Below are positions 53,480 to 63,160 of a stretch of 64,000 bases of DNA, piece after piece. Each line of letters opens with the position of its first letter. Position 1 is the stretch's first letter. Under the pieces are notes generated by a model. That model saw only the letters and a program-made list of their open reading frames with translations. It did no database searches and had not been told where the DNA came from. This stretch comes from Lachnospiraceae bacterium (GTDB taxonomy: Bacteria; Bacillota; Clostridia; Lachnospirales; Lachnospiraceae), in NCBI GenBank assembly GCA_910575565.1, contig CAJTFL010000019.1, positions 23,393 through 87,392 on the forward strand, read 5' to 3'. The translations under genes and the position numbers were made by a program.

Positions 53480-54615
53480 GAAAGGGATTGATTTGGCTGG
53501 CCTTGGTATGCCTTGTGGCAGGGACGGCAGGCGGTTGTGGGAAAAAGTATGAGGAGGCGGTGGCCTCTGCGGAGACTACCGTGGAGGAGGCGGAGATTAC
53601 CATTATCCAGGAAACCACGGAGCCGGAGACGGAGGAGGAGACGAAGGGAACAGGGATCCTGGATCTGTCAGAGCGGCAGGGGATCGACGGCAAGGTGCGC
53701 AGCTACCTTACCGGGCAGTGGGTGGACGAGCAGGCAGGGAACCGGCGACCCATCGCCACCATGATGAGCAATGATAAGGAATCCCTGCCCCAGTACGGCA
53801 TTAACCGCGCGGGGGTGGTTTACGAGGCCAACGTGGAAGGGGTCATGAACCGGTATATGTCCATTATTGAGGAATACGACGATCTGGAGCGGATCGGATC
53901 CACCAGGAGCTGCCGGACGTACTATACGTACTTTGCCCGGGAATTTGACGCGATTTATTCCCATTTCGGCCAAAGCACCTTTGCCGTGCCCTACCTGGAC
54001 AATGTGGACAACATCAACGGGATAGAGGGGATCGGCTCGGTGGCTTTTTACCGTTCCAGCGATAAAAAATCTCCCCATAACGCCTATACCAGCGGGGAAC
54101 GGCTAAAAAGCGCCATTGAAAAGCTGGGGTATTCCACGGAGTATAGCGAGGATTACCATGGGCATTACCAGTTTGCCGACGGGGAATACCATTTGGAGGA
54201 TGATTACGGGGACGGGGCAGCGGATGCGGGGAAGGTTGTTCCCGGGTACGTGATGAACGAAGCTTACTTCGTGTACAGCCAGGAGGACGGCCTGTACCAC
54301 CGCTACCAGTACCGGGATGTGCATAAAGGCGATGAAGGGCCTATAACGGTGAAGAACGTATTGATCCAGTACTGCCAGACCGGCCGCTATGCCACCACCC
54401 AATATTTGAATATCAATGTACATACTTCCGGCGAAAATGGGTATTACTTTACCAACGGGAAAGGGATACCGATTACCTGGGAAAAGGACGGGGAGTTTGG
54501 CGTTACCCATTATTACGGGCCGGATGGAAAGGAAATCATCTTGAATCAGGGCAAGACCTGGGTCTGCATCGTAAATGCCCTGGATGAGAATAAAACCGAG
54601 ATCTATGGAGAATAA
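53476..54615 (+). CDS. DUF3048 (YerB-like) lipoprotein
   Basis: 379 residues. A signal peptide with lipobox TAGGC is followed by an acidic Thr/Glu-rich linker and the YerB-like domain: RRPIATMMSNDKESLPQYGI, then VVYEANVEGVMNRYM and RIGSTRSCRTYYTYFAREFD. The family is extracellular with unknown function. It overlaps ybeY by 4 nt and the following flippase by 11 nt, so it is translated as part of that run. Confidence 0.85.
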   Translation: MRKGLIWLALVCLVAGTAGGCGKKYEEAVASAETTVEEAEITIIQETTEPETEEETKGTGILDLSERQGIDGKVRSYLTGQWVDEQAGNRRPIATMMSNDKESLPQYGINRAGVVYEANVEGVMNRYMSIIEEYDDLERIGSTRSCRTYYTYFAREFDAIYSHFGQSTFAVPYLDNVDNINGIEGIGSVAFYRSSDKKSPHNAYTSGERLKSAIEKLGYSTEYSEDYHGHYQFADGEYHLEDDYGDGAADAGKVVPGYVMNEAYFVYSQEDGLYHRYQYRDVHKGDEGPITVKNVLIQYCQTGRYATTQYLNINVHTSGENGYYFTNGKGIPITWEKDGEFGVTHYYGPDGKEIILNQGKTWVCIVNALDENKTEIYGE

Positions 54616-56419
54616 CAGCAGGAACCAAAAAGAAAGGAATACCAGAGGAAATCCTGGGGCCAATCAAGGGCAGGCTGCCCAAAAGGCTGCCGCGGCTCAT
54701 GCCGCGGCCAGGGGGCAGGCATACCCTGCCAGGACACCGGATGGCGCTTTGCCAAGGAAGCGCACGGCAAAAAGCTCTGATGGGGCAAATTTCGTCATCC
54801 AGGGGAGCATTTTGGCCGTGGCAGGGATCATGGTGCGGCTAATCGGCCTGGTTTACCGGATCCCTTTGATTGGGATTATCGGGGATGAGGGGAACGGCTA
54901 CTATACTTCCGCCTTCAGTATTTATTCGATTTTGCTGATTGTATCCTCCTACAGCCTTCCCACGGCAGTTTCCAAGATGGTTTCTGCTAAGATTGCCAAA
55001 GGGCAGTATCGGAATTCCGTGAGGATTTACAAGGCTTCCCTGGTCTATGCCGCAGTGGTGGGCGGGATCGCTGCCGGCCTGATGTGGTTTGGGGCCGATG
55101 CCTTTGCCGGAGCCATGAAGATGCCTTATTCCAGCTATGCCCTGCGCACCTTGGCGCCAACCATTTGGATCATGGCTTTTTTAGGGGTTCTGCGGGGATA
55201 TTTCCAGGGAACGGGAACCATGGTTCCCACTGCTGTTTCCCAGATTTTAGAGCAGATCATGAATGCAGCCGTCAGCATCGGCGCTGCCTGGTATCTGTTT
55301 CGGGAAGGCGAACGGGCGAACCTAGTCCGTGGCGGGACGGAGTATTCCTACGCTTTTGGCGCCGCAGGAGGAACCATCGGAACCGGAGCCGGGGCTTTGG
55401 CGGCGTTTTTGTTCTGCCTGCTGCTAATGGTTTCCTACAAGCCGATTATGCAAAAGCAGTACAGGAAGGATCGGGCCGGGGCAACGGAAGGGTACGGAAG
55501 GATTGCCGGAACGCTGACGCTGACCATCCTGCCGATCGTGTTAAGCAGCACGGTTTATAACATCAGCTCCGTGCTGGATAATTTCTTTTTCGGCCAGGGA
55601 ATGGATTACCTGGGGCAGGGGGAGCTGATTGCCGCCCAATGGGGGATTTTTGGAAAATACCATACGCTGTTTATGATCCCGGTGGCCATCGCAAATGCCT
55701 TGTCTTCCTCCCTGATCCCCTCCCTTTCCATGGCGGTAGCTAACCGGGATCGGGGGCAGGTGTTGGATAAGGTGAGCACGGCCATCCGCTTTTCCATGCT
55801 TATCGCCATCCCGGCTACCGTGGGGCTTACGGTGCTGGCAGCGCCCATTAGTAACCTGCTGTTTCCCAGCAAAAGCGGGGAGCTGCTGATTAAGATTACC
55901 GTGGCAGGGGCGTCGGCGGTAGTGTTTTATTCGCTGTCTACCATAACCAACGCCATTTTGCAGGGGATTAACCATATGAACGTTCCCTTAAGGAATGCGT
56001 CAGTTTCCCTGGCTCTCCATGTGGTCATGCTCCTGGTGATGCTCTATGGGCTGAAATGGGGGATTTATGCCGTTATTTTTTCCAATATCCTCTTTGCCTT
56101 GTTTATGTGCATATTGAATGGGGCAGCTATCCGGAAATACCTGCGCTACCGCCAGGAGGTGAAAAAAACCTTCCTCCTGCCGGCTTTATGTGCGCTGATT
56201 ATGGGCTGTGCCTGTTATGGGGCGTCCTTTGGCCTTTCCAGGCTCCTTCCCCAGGGAAGGCTTTGGCTGGGTGTGCAGGTATTGGCAGCAGTACTTGTTG
56301 CCGTGGCGGTTTACGGGGTTTGCCTGATTAAGCTGGGGGCGGTGGATGAGGTGGAATTGTACGATATGCCGTCGGGGCGCAGGCTGATCCGGGTGGCTAG
56401 GAAATTTCGGCTTTTATGA
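54605..56419 (+). CDS. SpoVB/MurJ-type flippase
   Basis: 604 residues with about 14 membrane helices (MOP/MATE-like polysaccharide transporter family). The cytoplasmic N-terminal 60 residues are low-complexity, Ala/Gln/Arg-rich (GANQGQAAQKAAAAHAAARG), longer than usual. The core has SILAVAGIMVRLIGLVYRIP, then GNGYYTSAFSIYSILLIVSS and RGYFQGTGTMVPTAVSQILE, typical of SpoVB. The likely task is flipping lipid-linked precursors for cortex or wall synthesis. The ATG inside the preceding gene's end is chosen; the site is weak. Confidence 0.85.
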   Translation: MENNSRNQKERNTRGNPGANQGQAAQKAAAAHAAARGQAYPARTPDGALPRKRTAKSSDGANFVIQGSILAVAGIMVRLIGLVYRIPLIGIIGDEGNGYYTSAFSIYSILLIVSSYSLPTAVSKMVSAKIAKGQYRNSVRIYKASLVYAAVVGGIAAGLMWFGADAFAGAMKMPYSSYALRTLAPTIWIMAFLGVLRGYFQGTGTMVPTAVSQILEQIMNAAVSIGAAWYLFREGERANLVRGGTEYSYAFGAAGGTIGTGAGALAAFLFCLLLMVSYKPIMQKQYRKDRAGATEGYGRIAGTLTLTILPIVLSSTVYNISSVLDNFFFGQGMDYLGQGELIAAQWGIFGKYHTLFMIPVAIANALSSSLIPSLSMAVANRDRGQVLDKVSTAIRFSMLIAIPATVGLTVLAAPISNLLFPSKSGELLIKITVAGASAVVFYSLSTITNAILQGINHMNVPLRNASVSLALHVVMLLVMLYGLKWGIYAVIFSNILFALFMCILNGAAIRKYLRYRQEVKKTFLLPALCALIMGCACYGASFGLSRLLPQGRLWLGVQVLAAVLVAVAVYGVCLIKLGAVDEVELYDMPSGRRLIRVARKFRLL

Positions 56420-56480
56420 TAAAACATGGTTAAAGCGGAAAGAAAAAGCAGATACTATACTTTGGAAAAGGAGGTTATCC

Positions 56481-56885
56481 ATGAAAAAGTATTATATCTG
56501 CTTTTTTTTGCTGCTGGGAGGAATTCTGACTGTTTTGGCGGCTGGCTTTTTCCTGTATCCGGGCAAGGAGGGGGAAGAAACGGCTCCGCTGGAGGAGACA
56601 GAGGAATCCACCGTGTTCATCCCGGAAACGGAGACTGCCCCGGAGGATCGGATTGTGATTAACCAGGAGGAGGTTAAGCCGGGGAAGAAGGAGGAAAATA
56701 AGTTTTTCCTGGTATCGGAGGATGGGTTTTTGCTGGTATTTGGCAGCAACCGGACGGAAATCTGCCTGTATACCCATATCCCCATTGTGGATTTCCCGGA
56801 ATCGGAGCAGGAGAAGCTGCGCCAGGGGATTTGGTTCCCGGCAATGGAGGAAATTTACAGTTATCTGGAATCTTACACCAGTTAA
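56481..56885 (+). CDS. membrane-anchored BofC-domain protein
   Basis: 134 residues. A strong ribosome-binding site (AAAAGGAGG) precedes the ATG. An N-terminal helix (about 4-26) anchors it; a Thr/Glu-rich linker follows. The C-terminal part (about 72-132: FFLVSEDGFLLVFGSN, then LYTHIPIVDFPESEQEKLRQ and MEEIYSYLESY) resembles the C-terminal domain of BofC, the forespore protein that restrains pro-sigma-K processing in Bacillus. Whether that role applies here is not known; related domains occur outside sporulation. Confidence 0.7.
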   Translation: MKKYYICFFLLLGGILTVLAAGFFLYPGKEGEETAPLEETEESTVFIPETETAPEDRIVINQEEVKPGKKEENKFFLVSEDGFLLVFGSNRTEICLYTHIPIVDFPESEQEKLRQGIWFPAMEEIYSYLESYTS

Positions 56886-56963
56886 GAAACAGTTGCAGGA
56901 ATGGATAAAAAAGGATAGAATAGTACGGGTAAAAGAAAAAGGAACGGAAGGGATGGGAAGCAG

Positions 56964-58400
56964 ATGAAGAAGCAGGTGCTCGTGGTTGGCGGCGGCGCGT
57001 CCGGGCTTGCATCGGCGATTTGGGCAGCCAAGTCCGGGGCGAGGGTTACGGTGATTGAGCATACGGAGCGGGTGGGGAAGAAGCTTCTGTCTACGGGGAA
57101 CGGCCGGTGCAACTTGACGAATGCAAAATTAGACGGACATTGCTACCGTTGCCCGGATCCGGAATTTCCTATGAAAGCCCTTGGGGCGTTTGGGTGGAAG
57201 GATACGCTGCGCTGGTTTTCTTCCATGGGAGTTTTATGCAAGAGCCGGATGGAAACGTATTATTATCCCATGTCTGACCAGGCATCTTCCGTACTGGATG
57301 CCCTTTTGCTGGAGTGCGGGCGGCTGGGGGTGGAGATTGTCACTGGCTGCCAGCCAATGGAAATCCGTCAGGAGAGGAAAAAAGGGCCGCCAAGGTTTGC
57401 TTTGTCTGCCAGCCAGGGGAGCTTTGCGGGTGACGGGCTGATTTTGGCTTGCGGTTCTAAGGCAGCGCCGAATACGGGATCGGACGGAAGCGGGTACGTT
57501 TTGGCAAAGGCCCTTGGACACCGTGTAATTAAGCCCCTGCCTGCCCTGGTACAGCTTAGATGCCAGGGGAATTGTTATAAGAGCATGGCTGGGATTCGCA
57601 CCGACGCGAAGCTTACCCTGTACATTGACAGGGAGCCAATCTGCCAGGAGGAGGGGGAGCTTCAGCTTACGGACTATGGGATTTCCGGCATTCCGGTGTT
57701 TCAGTTCAGCCGTTTCGCTTCCCGGGCGCTGGATGAAAAAAAGAGGGTGCAGGTGGAGATTGACTTTTTGCCCTTTATGGATATGGAGGAAAGCCGGCTG
57801 TTTTTAAGTCGGCGTTTTGCGGATTTTGGCGATCGGAAAATGGAAGATTTCCTTACAGGCGTGGTGAATAAGAAGCTGGCCCTGGTGCTGCTTAAGCTGG
57901 CGGGGATTCCTGGGGGCGGCCTGGCCTCTGATGTGCCTGGAAAGCAGAGGGAAAGGCTTTTTGGGCAGCTTAAAAGCTACCAGGCCCTGGTAAGCTCCGT
58001 AAATCCTTTCGCCAATGCCCAGGTATGCTGCGGCGGCGTGGACATATCGGAGGTAAACCCGAAAACCATGGAGTCCCGGCTGGTTCCCGGCCTGTTTTTT
58101 GCCGGGGAGATTTTGGATGTGGATGGAATCTGCGGCGGCTATAACCTGCAGTGGGCCTGGGCTTCAGGCAAGGCGGCAGGAACCCAGGCGGCTCAGTGGG
58201 GAGAGCATGGGGCTGGGGCAAGGAAGGGTTTGGCAGAGCAAGGGCAGGGCTTGGCGGAGAGTAGGCAGGGCTTGGCAGAGCACAGGCAGGGCTTGGCGAA
58301 GCAAGGGCATGGTTTAGAGCATAGGCATGGACAGGAAGCTAAGAGCCAAAGCAGGCGGGGGAGTCTGCCAGGAAAGGCAAAAAAGGAGGGAGAACCGTGA
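56964..58400 (+). CDS. BaiN/HI0933-family flavoprotein with repetitive tail
   Basis: 478 residues. The FAD-binding motif VLVVGGGASGLASAIWAAKSG, then VGKKLLSTGNGRCNLTN, the GNCYKSMAGI region and the C-terminal GLFFAGEILDVDGICGGYNL followed by QWAWASG identify the family. Members include flavin-dependent reductases such as BaiN; substrate is unknown. After about residue 415 there is a non-family tail of heptad-like repeats (KGLAEQGQGLAESRQGLAEH) encoded by 21-bp tandem repeats. It overlaps the next gene by 4 nt. Confidence 0.88.
   Translation: MKKQVLVVGGGASGLASAIWAAKSGARVTVIEHTERVGKKLLSTGNGRCNLTNAKLDGHCYRCPDPEFPMKALGAFGWKDTLRWFSSMGVLCKSRMETYYYPMSDQASSVLDALLLECGRLGVEIVTGCQPMEIRQERKKGPPRFALSASQGSFAGDGLILACGSKAAPNTGSDGSGYVLAKALGHRVIKPLPALVQLRCQGNCYKSMAGIRTDAKLTLYIDREPICQEEGELQLTDYGISGIPVFQFSRFASRALDEKKRVQVEIDFLPFMDMEESRLFLSRRFADFGDRKMEDFLTGVVNKKLALVLLKLAGIPGGGLASDVPGKQRERLFGQLKSYQALVSSVNPFANAQVCCGGVDISEVNPKTMESRLVPGLFFAGEILDVDGICGGYNLQWAWASGKAAGTQAAQWGEHGAGARKGLAEQGQGLAESRQGLAEHRQGLAKQGHGLEHRHGQEAKSQSRRGSLPGKAKKEGEP
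58228..58330 (+). repeat. 21-bp tandem repeats coding the flavoprotein tail
   Basis: Units of the type GGCTTGGCAGAGCAAGGGCAG recur five times or so with small changes, encoding GLAEQGQ, GLAESRQ, GLAEHRQ and GLAKQGH. The frame stays open throughout. Confidence 0.8.
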
Positions 58401-60004
58401 TTCGGATTCATCAGGTAACGCTTCCGATTACCCATACATATGAAGATTTGCGCATACGGACGGCAAAGCTTCTTCGGATACCGGACAGTCAGATAAAGGC
58501 CCTTAGGATTGTCAGGCAGTCGGTGGACGCCAGGAAGAAAAAGGAGATTTCCTTCAGCTATGTGCTGGATGTGGAGGCCGGTCAGGAAGGGCAGGAAGGG
58601 CAGATCGTAAAGCGGGCCAAGAACCCTAACGTATCCATCAGCCGGGAAAAGCCGTACCAGTTTCCCCTCACCGGGCAGGAAAAACTGACAAGCCCTCCCG
58701 TAATCGTGGGAAGCGGCCCGGCAGGGCTTTTCTGTGGGCTGATGCTCGCCCGCCACGGCTATGCCCCCTTGATTTTGGAGCGGGGAGGGCCGGTGGAAGA
58801 TCGGGAAAGGGCCGTGAAGGATTTTTGGGAAAAGGGGGAATTAAACCCGGAAAGCAACGTGCAGTTTGGCGAAGGGGGAGCCGGAACCTTTTCCGACGGA
58901 AAGCTGAATACCTTGGTGAAAGACCCGTCAGGGCGGAACCGGAAAGTCCTGGAAACCTTTGTGGAATTCGGCGCGGATCCCTCTGTATGCTATGCCAGCA
59001 AGCCCCATATCGGGACGGATGTGCTGGGGCAGGTGGTAAAGGGGATGCGCCAGGAGATCATCCGTTTAGGGGGAGAGGTGCGGTTTTACAGCCAGGTTAG
59101 GGATATCCGGATCAAGGCGGGCAGGGTGCGCGGCGTGGCACTAAAGGAAGGGGAAGAAATCGATGCCCAGGCGCTGATCCTTGCCATAGGGCACAGCGCC
59201 AGGGATACCTTTGCGCTCCTTCAAAGCCGCCAGGTTCCCATGGAGGCGAAGGCCTTTGCCGTGGGGCTGCGCATACAGCATCCCCAGTCCATGGTGGACG
59301 AAGCCCAGTACGGGGCTTGGGCGGCAAAAATCCTTGGAGCCGCCAGCTATAAGCTGACCCATTCCTGCGCAAACGGAAGGGGGGTTTATTCCTTCTGTAT
59401 GTGTCCGGGAGGCTTTGTGGTGAACGCTTCATCGGAGGAAGGCCGCCTGGCCGTAAATGGCATGAGCTACCATGCCCGGGACGGAGAAAATGCCAACAGC
59501 GCGCTGATCGTCACGGTGACGCCGGATGATTTTGGATCTGGGGGAGAAGGGGCGCTAAGGGGCGTGGCGTTCCAGAGAAGGCTGGAAGAGGCCGCGTTTA
59601 AAGCTGGGGCGGGGCGGATACCCGTCCAGCTTTACGGGGATTTTAAGGAAAACCGGCTCTCTCTCCGGTACGGTCAGGTACGGCCCCAATTTAAGGGGGA
59701 AGCCCGTTTTGCCAATCTGCAGGAAATCCTGCCGGGGGCGGTGTGCATCTCCCTTTTGGAAGGAATAGAGCGGTTCGGGAAGGTAATTCCCGGGTTTAGC
59801 CGGGAGGATGCCGTATTGGCGGGGGTGGAAAGCCGTACTTCCTCCCCGGTAAGGATTTGCCGGGATGAGCATCTGGAAAGCCAGATAGGGGGCCTTTTCC
59901 CCTGCGGAGAAGGGGCAGGATATGCCGGAGGGATTACCTCTGCCGCCATGGACGGGATCCGGGTGGCGGAGGAGATTGCCAGGCGGTATAAGCCCTTTAG
60001 ATGA
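58397..60004 (+). CDS. FAD-dependent dehydrogenase, COG2509 type
   Basis: 535 residues. An N-terminal RNA-binding-like or ferredoxin-fold domain (about 1-75; TAKLLRIPDSQIKALRIVRQ) precedes an FAD domain with PPVIVGSGPAGLFCGLMLAR, then FGEGGAGTFSDGKLNT and the C-terminal GEGAGYAGGITSAAMDGIRV. Family members are annotated only as uncharacterised FAD-dependent dehydrogenases. A short Gly/Glu/Gln repeat (GQEGQEGQ) lies at the domain boundary. Overlap with the preceding flavoprotein suggests joint expression. Confidence 0.88.
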   Translation: MIRIHQVTLPITHTYEDLRIRTAKLLRIPDSQIKALRIVRQSVDARKKKEISFSYVLDVEAGQEGQEGQIVKRAKNPNVSISREKPYQFPLTGQEKLTSPPVIVGSGPAGLFCGLMLARHGYAPLILERGGPVEDRERAVKDFWEKGELNPESNVQFGEGGAGTFSDGKLNTLVKDPSGRNRKVLETFVEFGADPSVCYASKPHIGTDVLGQVVKGMRQEIIRLGGEVRFYSQVRDIRIKAGRVRGVALKEGEEIDAQALILAIGHSARDTFALLQSRQVPMEAKAFAVGLRIQHPQSMVDEAQYGAWAAKILGAASYKLTHSCANGRGVYSFCMCPGGFVVNASSEEGRLAVNGMSYHARDGENANSALIVTVTPDDFGSGGEGALRGVAFQRRLEEAAFKAGAGRIPVQLYGDFKENRLSLRYGQVRPQFKGEARFANLQEILPGAVCISLLEGIERFGKVIPGFSREDAVLAGVESRTSSPVRICRDEHLESQIGGLFPCGEGAGYAGGITSAAMDGIRVAEEIARRYKPFR

Positions 60005-60112
60005 TGCCAAGAAGATGCCTTGCTTGAATGGTTACAGTTTATCAGAAAAGGGAATGCCTTGGTCAGGCCGTGGATTTATGGAATATTTTTATAGACAGGA
60101 GAATAGAAACCA

Positions 60113-60976
60113 ATGGAAGCTGGGAGCAGAGAAGCGTTAACCAGGAAGAAGCGGATAGTGATTAAAATCGGCTCGTCTTCCTTGTACCATGGAGAGACAG
60201 GGGATATGAACCTGGCGAAGATCGAACGGCTGGTACGGGCTATCAGCGATTTAAAAGGGCGGGGGAAGGAGGTTATCCTGGTTTCCTCCGGCGCTATTGC
60301 GGCGGGAAGGCAGGCTCTTGGCCACAGGAAGCGCCCGGAAACCCTGGCAGAGAAGCAGGCTTTTGCAGCGGTGGGCCAGGCCAGGCTGATGATGGTTTAC
60401 CAAAAGCTGTTTGCCGAGTACAACCAGACGGCAGCCCAGGTGCTTTTAACGAAGCATACCATGATCAATGACGGATCCCGCTACAATGCCCAAAATACCT
60501 TTGAGGAACTGCTGAAGCTGGGGGCAATACCGGTGGTAAATGAGAACGATACCGTGTCCACGGCGGAGATACCGTATATGGATACTTTTGGCGACAATGA
60601 TCGGCTATCCGCCGTGGTTGCCGCCTTGGTGGGCGCGGATCTGCTGATCCTGCTGTCCGATATTAATGGGCTGTATTCCGATGATCCCAGATCCAATCCC
60701 CAGGCCCGGTTTATCCATGTGGTTCATGAGATTAACTCGGAACTGATGGCTATGGGGAAATCCACCTCCGGCAGCGATGTGGGGACCGGGGGAATGTCTG
60801 CCAAGCTGGAAGCCGCCCGTATCGCCACGGACAGCGGCACGGATATGGTCATTGCCAACGGGGAAAATGTCCGGGTGATCCAGGAGATTATGGAGGGGCA
60901 GGAGAGGGGAACCTTATTCCTGGCTCATAAAAGCCGGGATTTTGATTTAATGCGCTATCTGAATTATGAATATTAA
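60113..60976 (+). CDS. proB: glutamate 5-kinase, short form without PUA domain
   Basis: 287 residues against about 370 for the PUA-containing enzyme. It phosphorylates glutamate in the first step of proline synthesis. Amino-acid-kinase motifs: RIVIKIGSSSLYHG, ILVSSGAIAAGRQALG, NENDTVST, LLSDINGLYSDDP and GTGGMSAKLEAARIAT. The C-terminal PUA domain is absent, as in several anaerobe lineages; loss of proline feedback is possible but not shown. AGGAG lies 12 nt from the ATG. proA follows two genes later. Confidence 0.95.
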   Translation: MEAGSREALTRKKRIVIKIGSSSLYHGETGDMNLAKIERLVRAISDLKGRGKEVILVSSGAIAAGRQALGHRKRPETLAEKQAFAAVGQARLMMVYQKLFAEYNQTAAQVLLTKHTMINDGSRYNAQNTFEELLKLGAIPVVNENDTVSTAEIPYMDTFGDNDRLSAVVAALVGADLLILLSDINGLYSDDPRSNPQARFIHVVHEINSELMAMGKSTSGSDVGTGGMSAKLEAARIATDSGTDMVIANGENVRVIQEIMEGQERGTLFLAHKSRDFDLMRYLNYEY

Positions 60977-61029
60977 GTCGGGATGAAAACACTAAGAAAG
61001 AGAGCATTAAGAAAGGGCGGGATGACCGT

Positions 61030-61248
61030 ATGGATATGCAGGAGCGGATTAAGCGGATTAACACGCTGTACCACAAGTCCCAGGAGGAAGGACTGACCCA
61101 GGAGGAAAAGGAGGAGCAAAAGATTCTCAGGCAGGAGTATGTGGCGGCCATCCGGCAGAGCCTTAGGGGGAATTTGAACAATATTTCCATCCAGGAAGCG
61201 GACGGCAGCATAACGAACCTGGGGGAAAAGTATGGAAATAAGGCTTGA
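61030..61248 (+). CDS. DUF896 (YnzC/UPF0291) protein
   Basis: A 72-residue helical hairpin protein: ERIKRINTLYHKSQEEGLTQ, then EEQKILRQEYVAAIRQSLRG and LNNISIQ match the family. Function is unknown; the Bacillus homologue YnzC lies in the SOS-related yneA operon. It overlaps the next gene by 17 nt. Confidence 0.9.
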   Translation: MDMQERIKRINTLYHKSQEEGLTQEEKEEQKILRQEYVAAIRQSLRGNLNNISIQEADGSITNLGEKYGNKA

Positions 61249-61900
61249 TGCGGAAAACGGGGACGGCAGAGAGGAAAAAGATAGCAGCAGGGAAAAGGAT
61301 GAGCTGCGCAGGAGAATCAAGGCTTTGCGGAGAGAAGTTTCTCCATCGGAGAAAGCCCTGTGGGACAGGCGGTTAAAGGAAAATTTTTTCCGCCTTTTTG
61401 ACCGGCAGCCTGCCCGGGATTTGTGCGGGCCGGTTTATCTTTACCTGGATTTTGGCAATGAGGCCGGAACCAGGGAGATTTTTTCGGAGCTTTGGAAAAA
61501 GGGGATCCGGACGGCAGCCCCGAGGGTGGAGGAAACAAAGCCAGGGGTAAAGGAGATGGCGTTTTACCTGGTCAGGGATTGGGGGCAGTTGTCCCCCGGA
61601 TATATGGGGATACCGGAGCCGGATTTGTCTGCAGGGGTTTTGCCGGCGGACAGCCCGGAGGCTCTTGTGGCAGTCCCGGGAGTGGCCTTTGACCGGGCGG
61701 GATGCCGCTTAGGGTATGGAGGAGGCTTTTACGACCGTTTCTTTCTAAAGGAGCCGGGGCATCTTAAGTGGGGGCTGTCCTACGGCTTCCAGATGGCCGA
61801 AAGGATTCCCAGCGAGCCGTGGGATCAGAAAATGGATGCTGTGTTAACGCCGGATGAAATCGTGGTCTGCGGCAGCTGCGAAAGGGCGGGGCGTATATAA
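61232..61900 (+). CDS. 5-formyltetrahydrofolate cyclo-ligase
   Basis: 222 residues. It converts 5-formyl-THF to 5,10-methenyl-THF using ATP. KDELRRRIKALRREVSPSEK at the N-terminus and the signature VPGVAFDRAGCRLGYGGGFY near residue 150 are diagnostic. The ATG lies 7 nt after a GGGGGA site inside the DUF896 gene. The first 20 residues, acidic and charged, are probably non-conserved. Confidence 0.92.
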   Translation: MEIRLDAENGDGREEKDSSREKDELRRRIKALRREVSPSEKALWDRRLKENFFRLFDRQPARDLCGPVYLYLDFGNEAGTREIFSELWKKGIRTAAPRVEETKPGVKEMAFYLVRDWGQLSPGYMGIPEPDLSAGVLPADSPEALVAVPGVAFDRAGCRLGYGGGFYDRFFLKEPGHLKWGLSYGFQMAERIPSEPWDQKMDAVLTPDEIVVCGSCERAGRI

Positions 61901-61915
61901 GGGAGGAGAGAGAAG

Positions 61916-63160
61916 ATGACGTTACAGGAAATCGGACAGAGGGCTAAGGAGGCTTCCGCAAAGCTTGGGATTTTAGGCGCAGCGGAAAAAAACAAGGGGC
62001 TTTTGCAGGCGGCAAAGGCCTTAACTGACAGGCAGGAGGAGATCCTGCGGGCCAATGAGCAGGACATGGAGAAAGCAAGGGCGTCAGGGATGAGCCAGGG
62101 GCTTTTAGATCGGCTGAAGCTTACCCCGGAAAGGATTGACGGGATGGCGGACGGCCTTAGGCAGGTAGCCGCCTTAGATGATCCGGTTGGGGAAGTCCTT
62201 TCCATGAAGAAGCGCCCAAACGGCCTTTTAATCGGCCAGAAGCGGGTTCCCTTAGGGGTGATTGGAATCATCTATGAAGCACGCCCCAATGTGACTGCAG
62301 ATGCCTTTGGGCTGTGCTTTAAAAGCGGGAACGCTGTGATTTTAAAGGGAGGAAGCGATGCGATCTGCTCCAATAAGGCGATTGTGTCCTGCCTAAAAAA
62401 AGGTCTGGCATGGGCAGGCCTTCCGGAAGAGGCGCTGCAGTTGATCGAGGATACGGACAGGGCGGCTACCCAGGCGTTTATGAAGCTGAACCAGTATGTA
62501 GACGTGCTGATTCCCAGGGGAGGGGCAGGCCTTATCCGAGCCGTCGTAGAGAACAGCACGATCCCGGTAATCGAGACAGGGACGGGAAACTGCCATATTT
62601 ACGTGGACGAAACTGCGGATTTTGATATGGCCCTGGAGATTATCTACAATGCAAAAACCCAGAGGATCGGCGTGTGCAACGCCTGCGAATCCCTGGTAAT
62701 CCACAGGCAGATTGCAGAGGCCTTCCTGCCCCTGCTGAAAAAGAAGCTGGAGGAAAAGCAGGTGGAGATCCGTGGGGATGAAGAGGCCTGCCGGATTGTC
62801 CCTGAATTTACCTTGGCGGCAGAAGAAGACTGGGGAAAAGAATATTTGGATTATATTCTTTCCTGCAGGCTGGTGGATTCCATAGAGGAGGCCATTGGCC
62901 ATATTAACCGCTATGGGACGAAGCACTCGGAGGCGATTATCACGAGGGATTACGATCATGCCCAGAAATTCTTAAATGAAGTGGACGCGGCGGCGGTGTA
63001 CGTAAATGCGTCTACCCGGTTTACCGATGGCAACGAATTCGGTTTCGGGGCGGAGATTGGCATCAGCAACCAAAAGCTCCACGCCAGGGGGCCTATGGGG
63101 TTAAAGGAGCTGACGACCACGAAATACATTATTTATGGGAGCGGGCAGGTGAGGCCGTAG
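61916..63160 (+). CDS. proA: gamma-glutamyl phosphate reductase
   Basis: 414 residues, an aldehyde-dehydrogenase-fold enzyme that reduces gamma-glutamyl phosphate to glutamate semialdehyde. Motifs: [43 protein letters not shown], the catalytic cysteine in [13 protein letters not shown], and [28 protein letters not shown] precedes the ATG. It forms the proline operon with proB, DUF896 and the folate gene. Confidence 0.97.
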   Translation: MTLQEIGQRAKEASAKLGILGAAEKNKGLLQAAKALTDRQEEILRANEQDMEKARASGMSQGLLDRLKLTPERIDGMADGLRQVAALDDPVGEVLSMKKRPNGLLIGQKRVPLGVIGIIYEARPNVTADAFGLCFKSGNAVILKGGSDAICSNKAIVSCLKKGLAWAGLPEEALQLIEDTDRAATQAFMKLNQYVDVLIPRGGAGLIRAVVENSTIPVIETGTGNCHIYVDETADFDMALEIIYNAKTQRIGVCNACESLVIHRQIAEAFLPLLKKKLEEKQVEIRGDEEACRIVPEFTLAAEEDWGKEYLDYILSCRLVDSIEEAIGHINRYGTKHSEAIITRDYDHAQKFLNEVDAAAVYVNASTRFTDGNEFGFGAEIGISNQKLHARGPMGLKELTTTKYIIYGSGQVRP

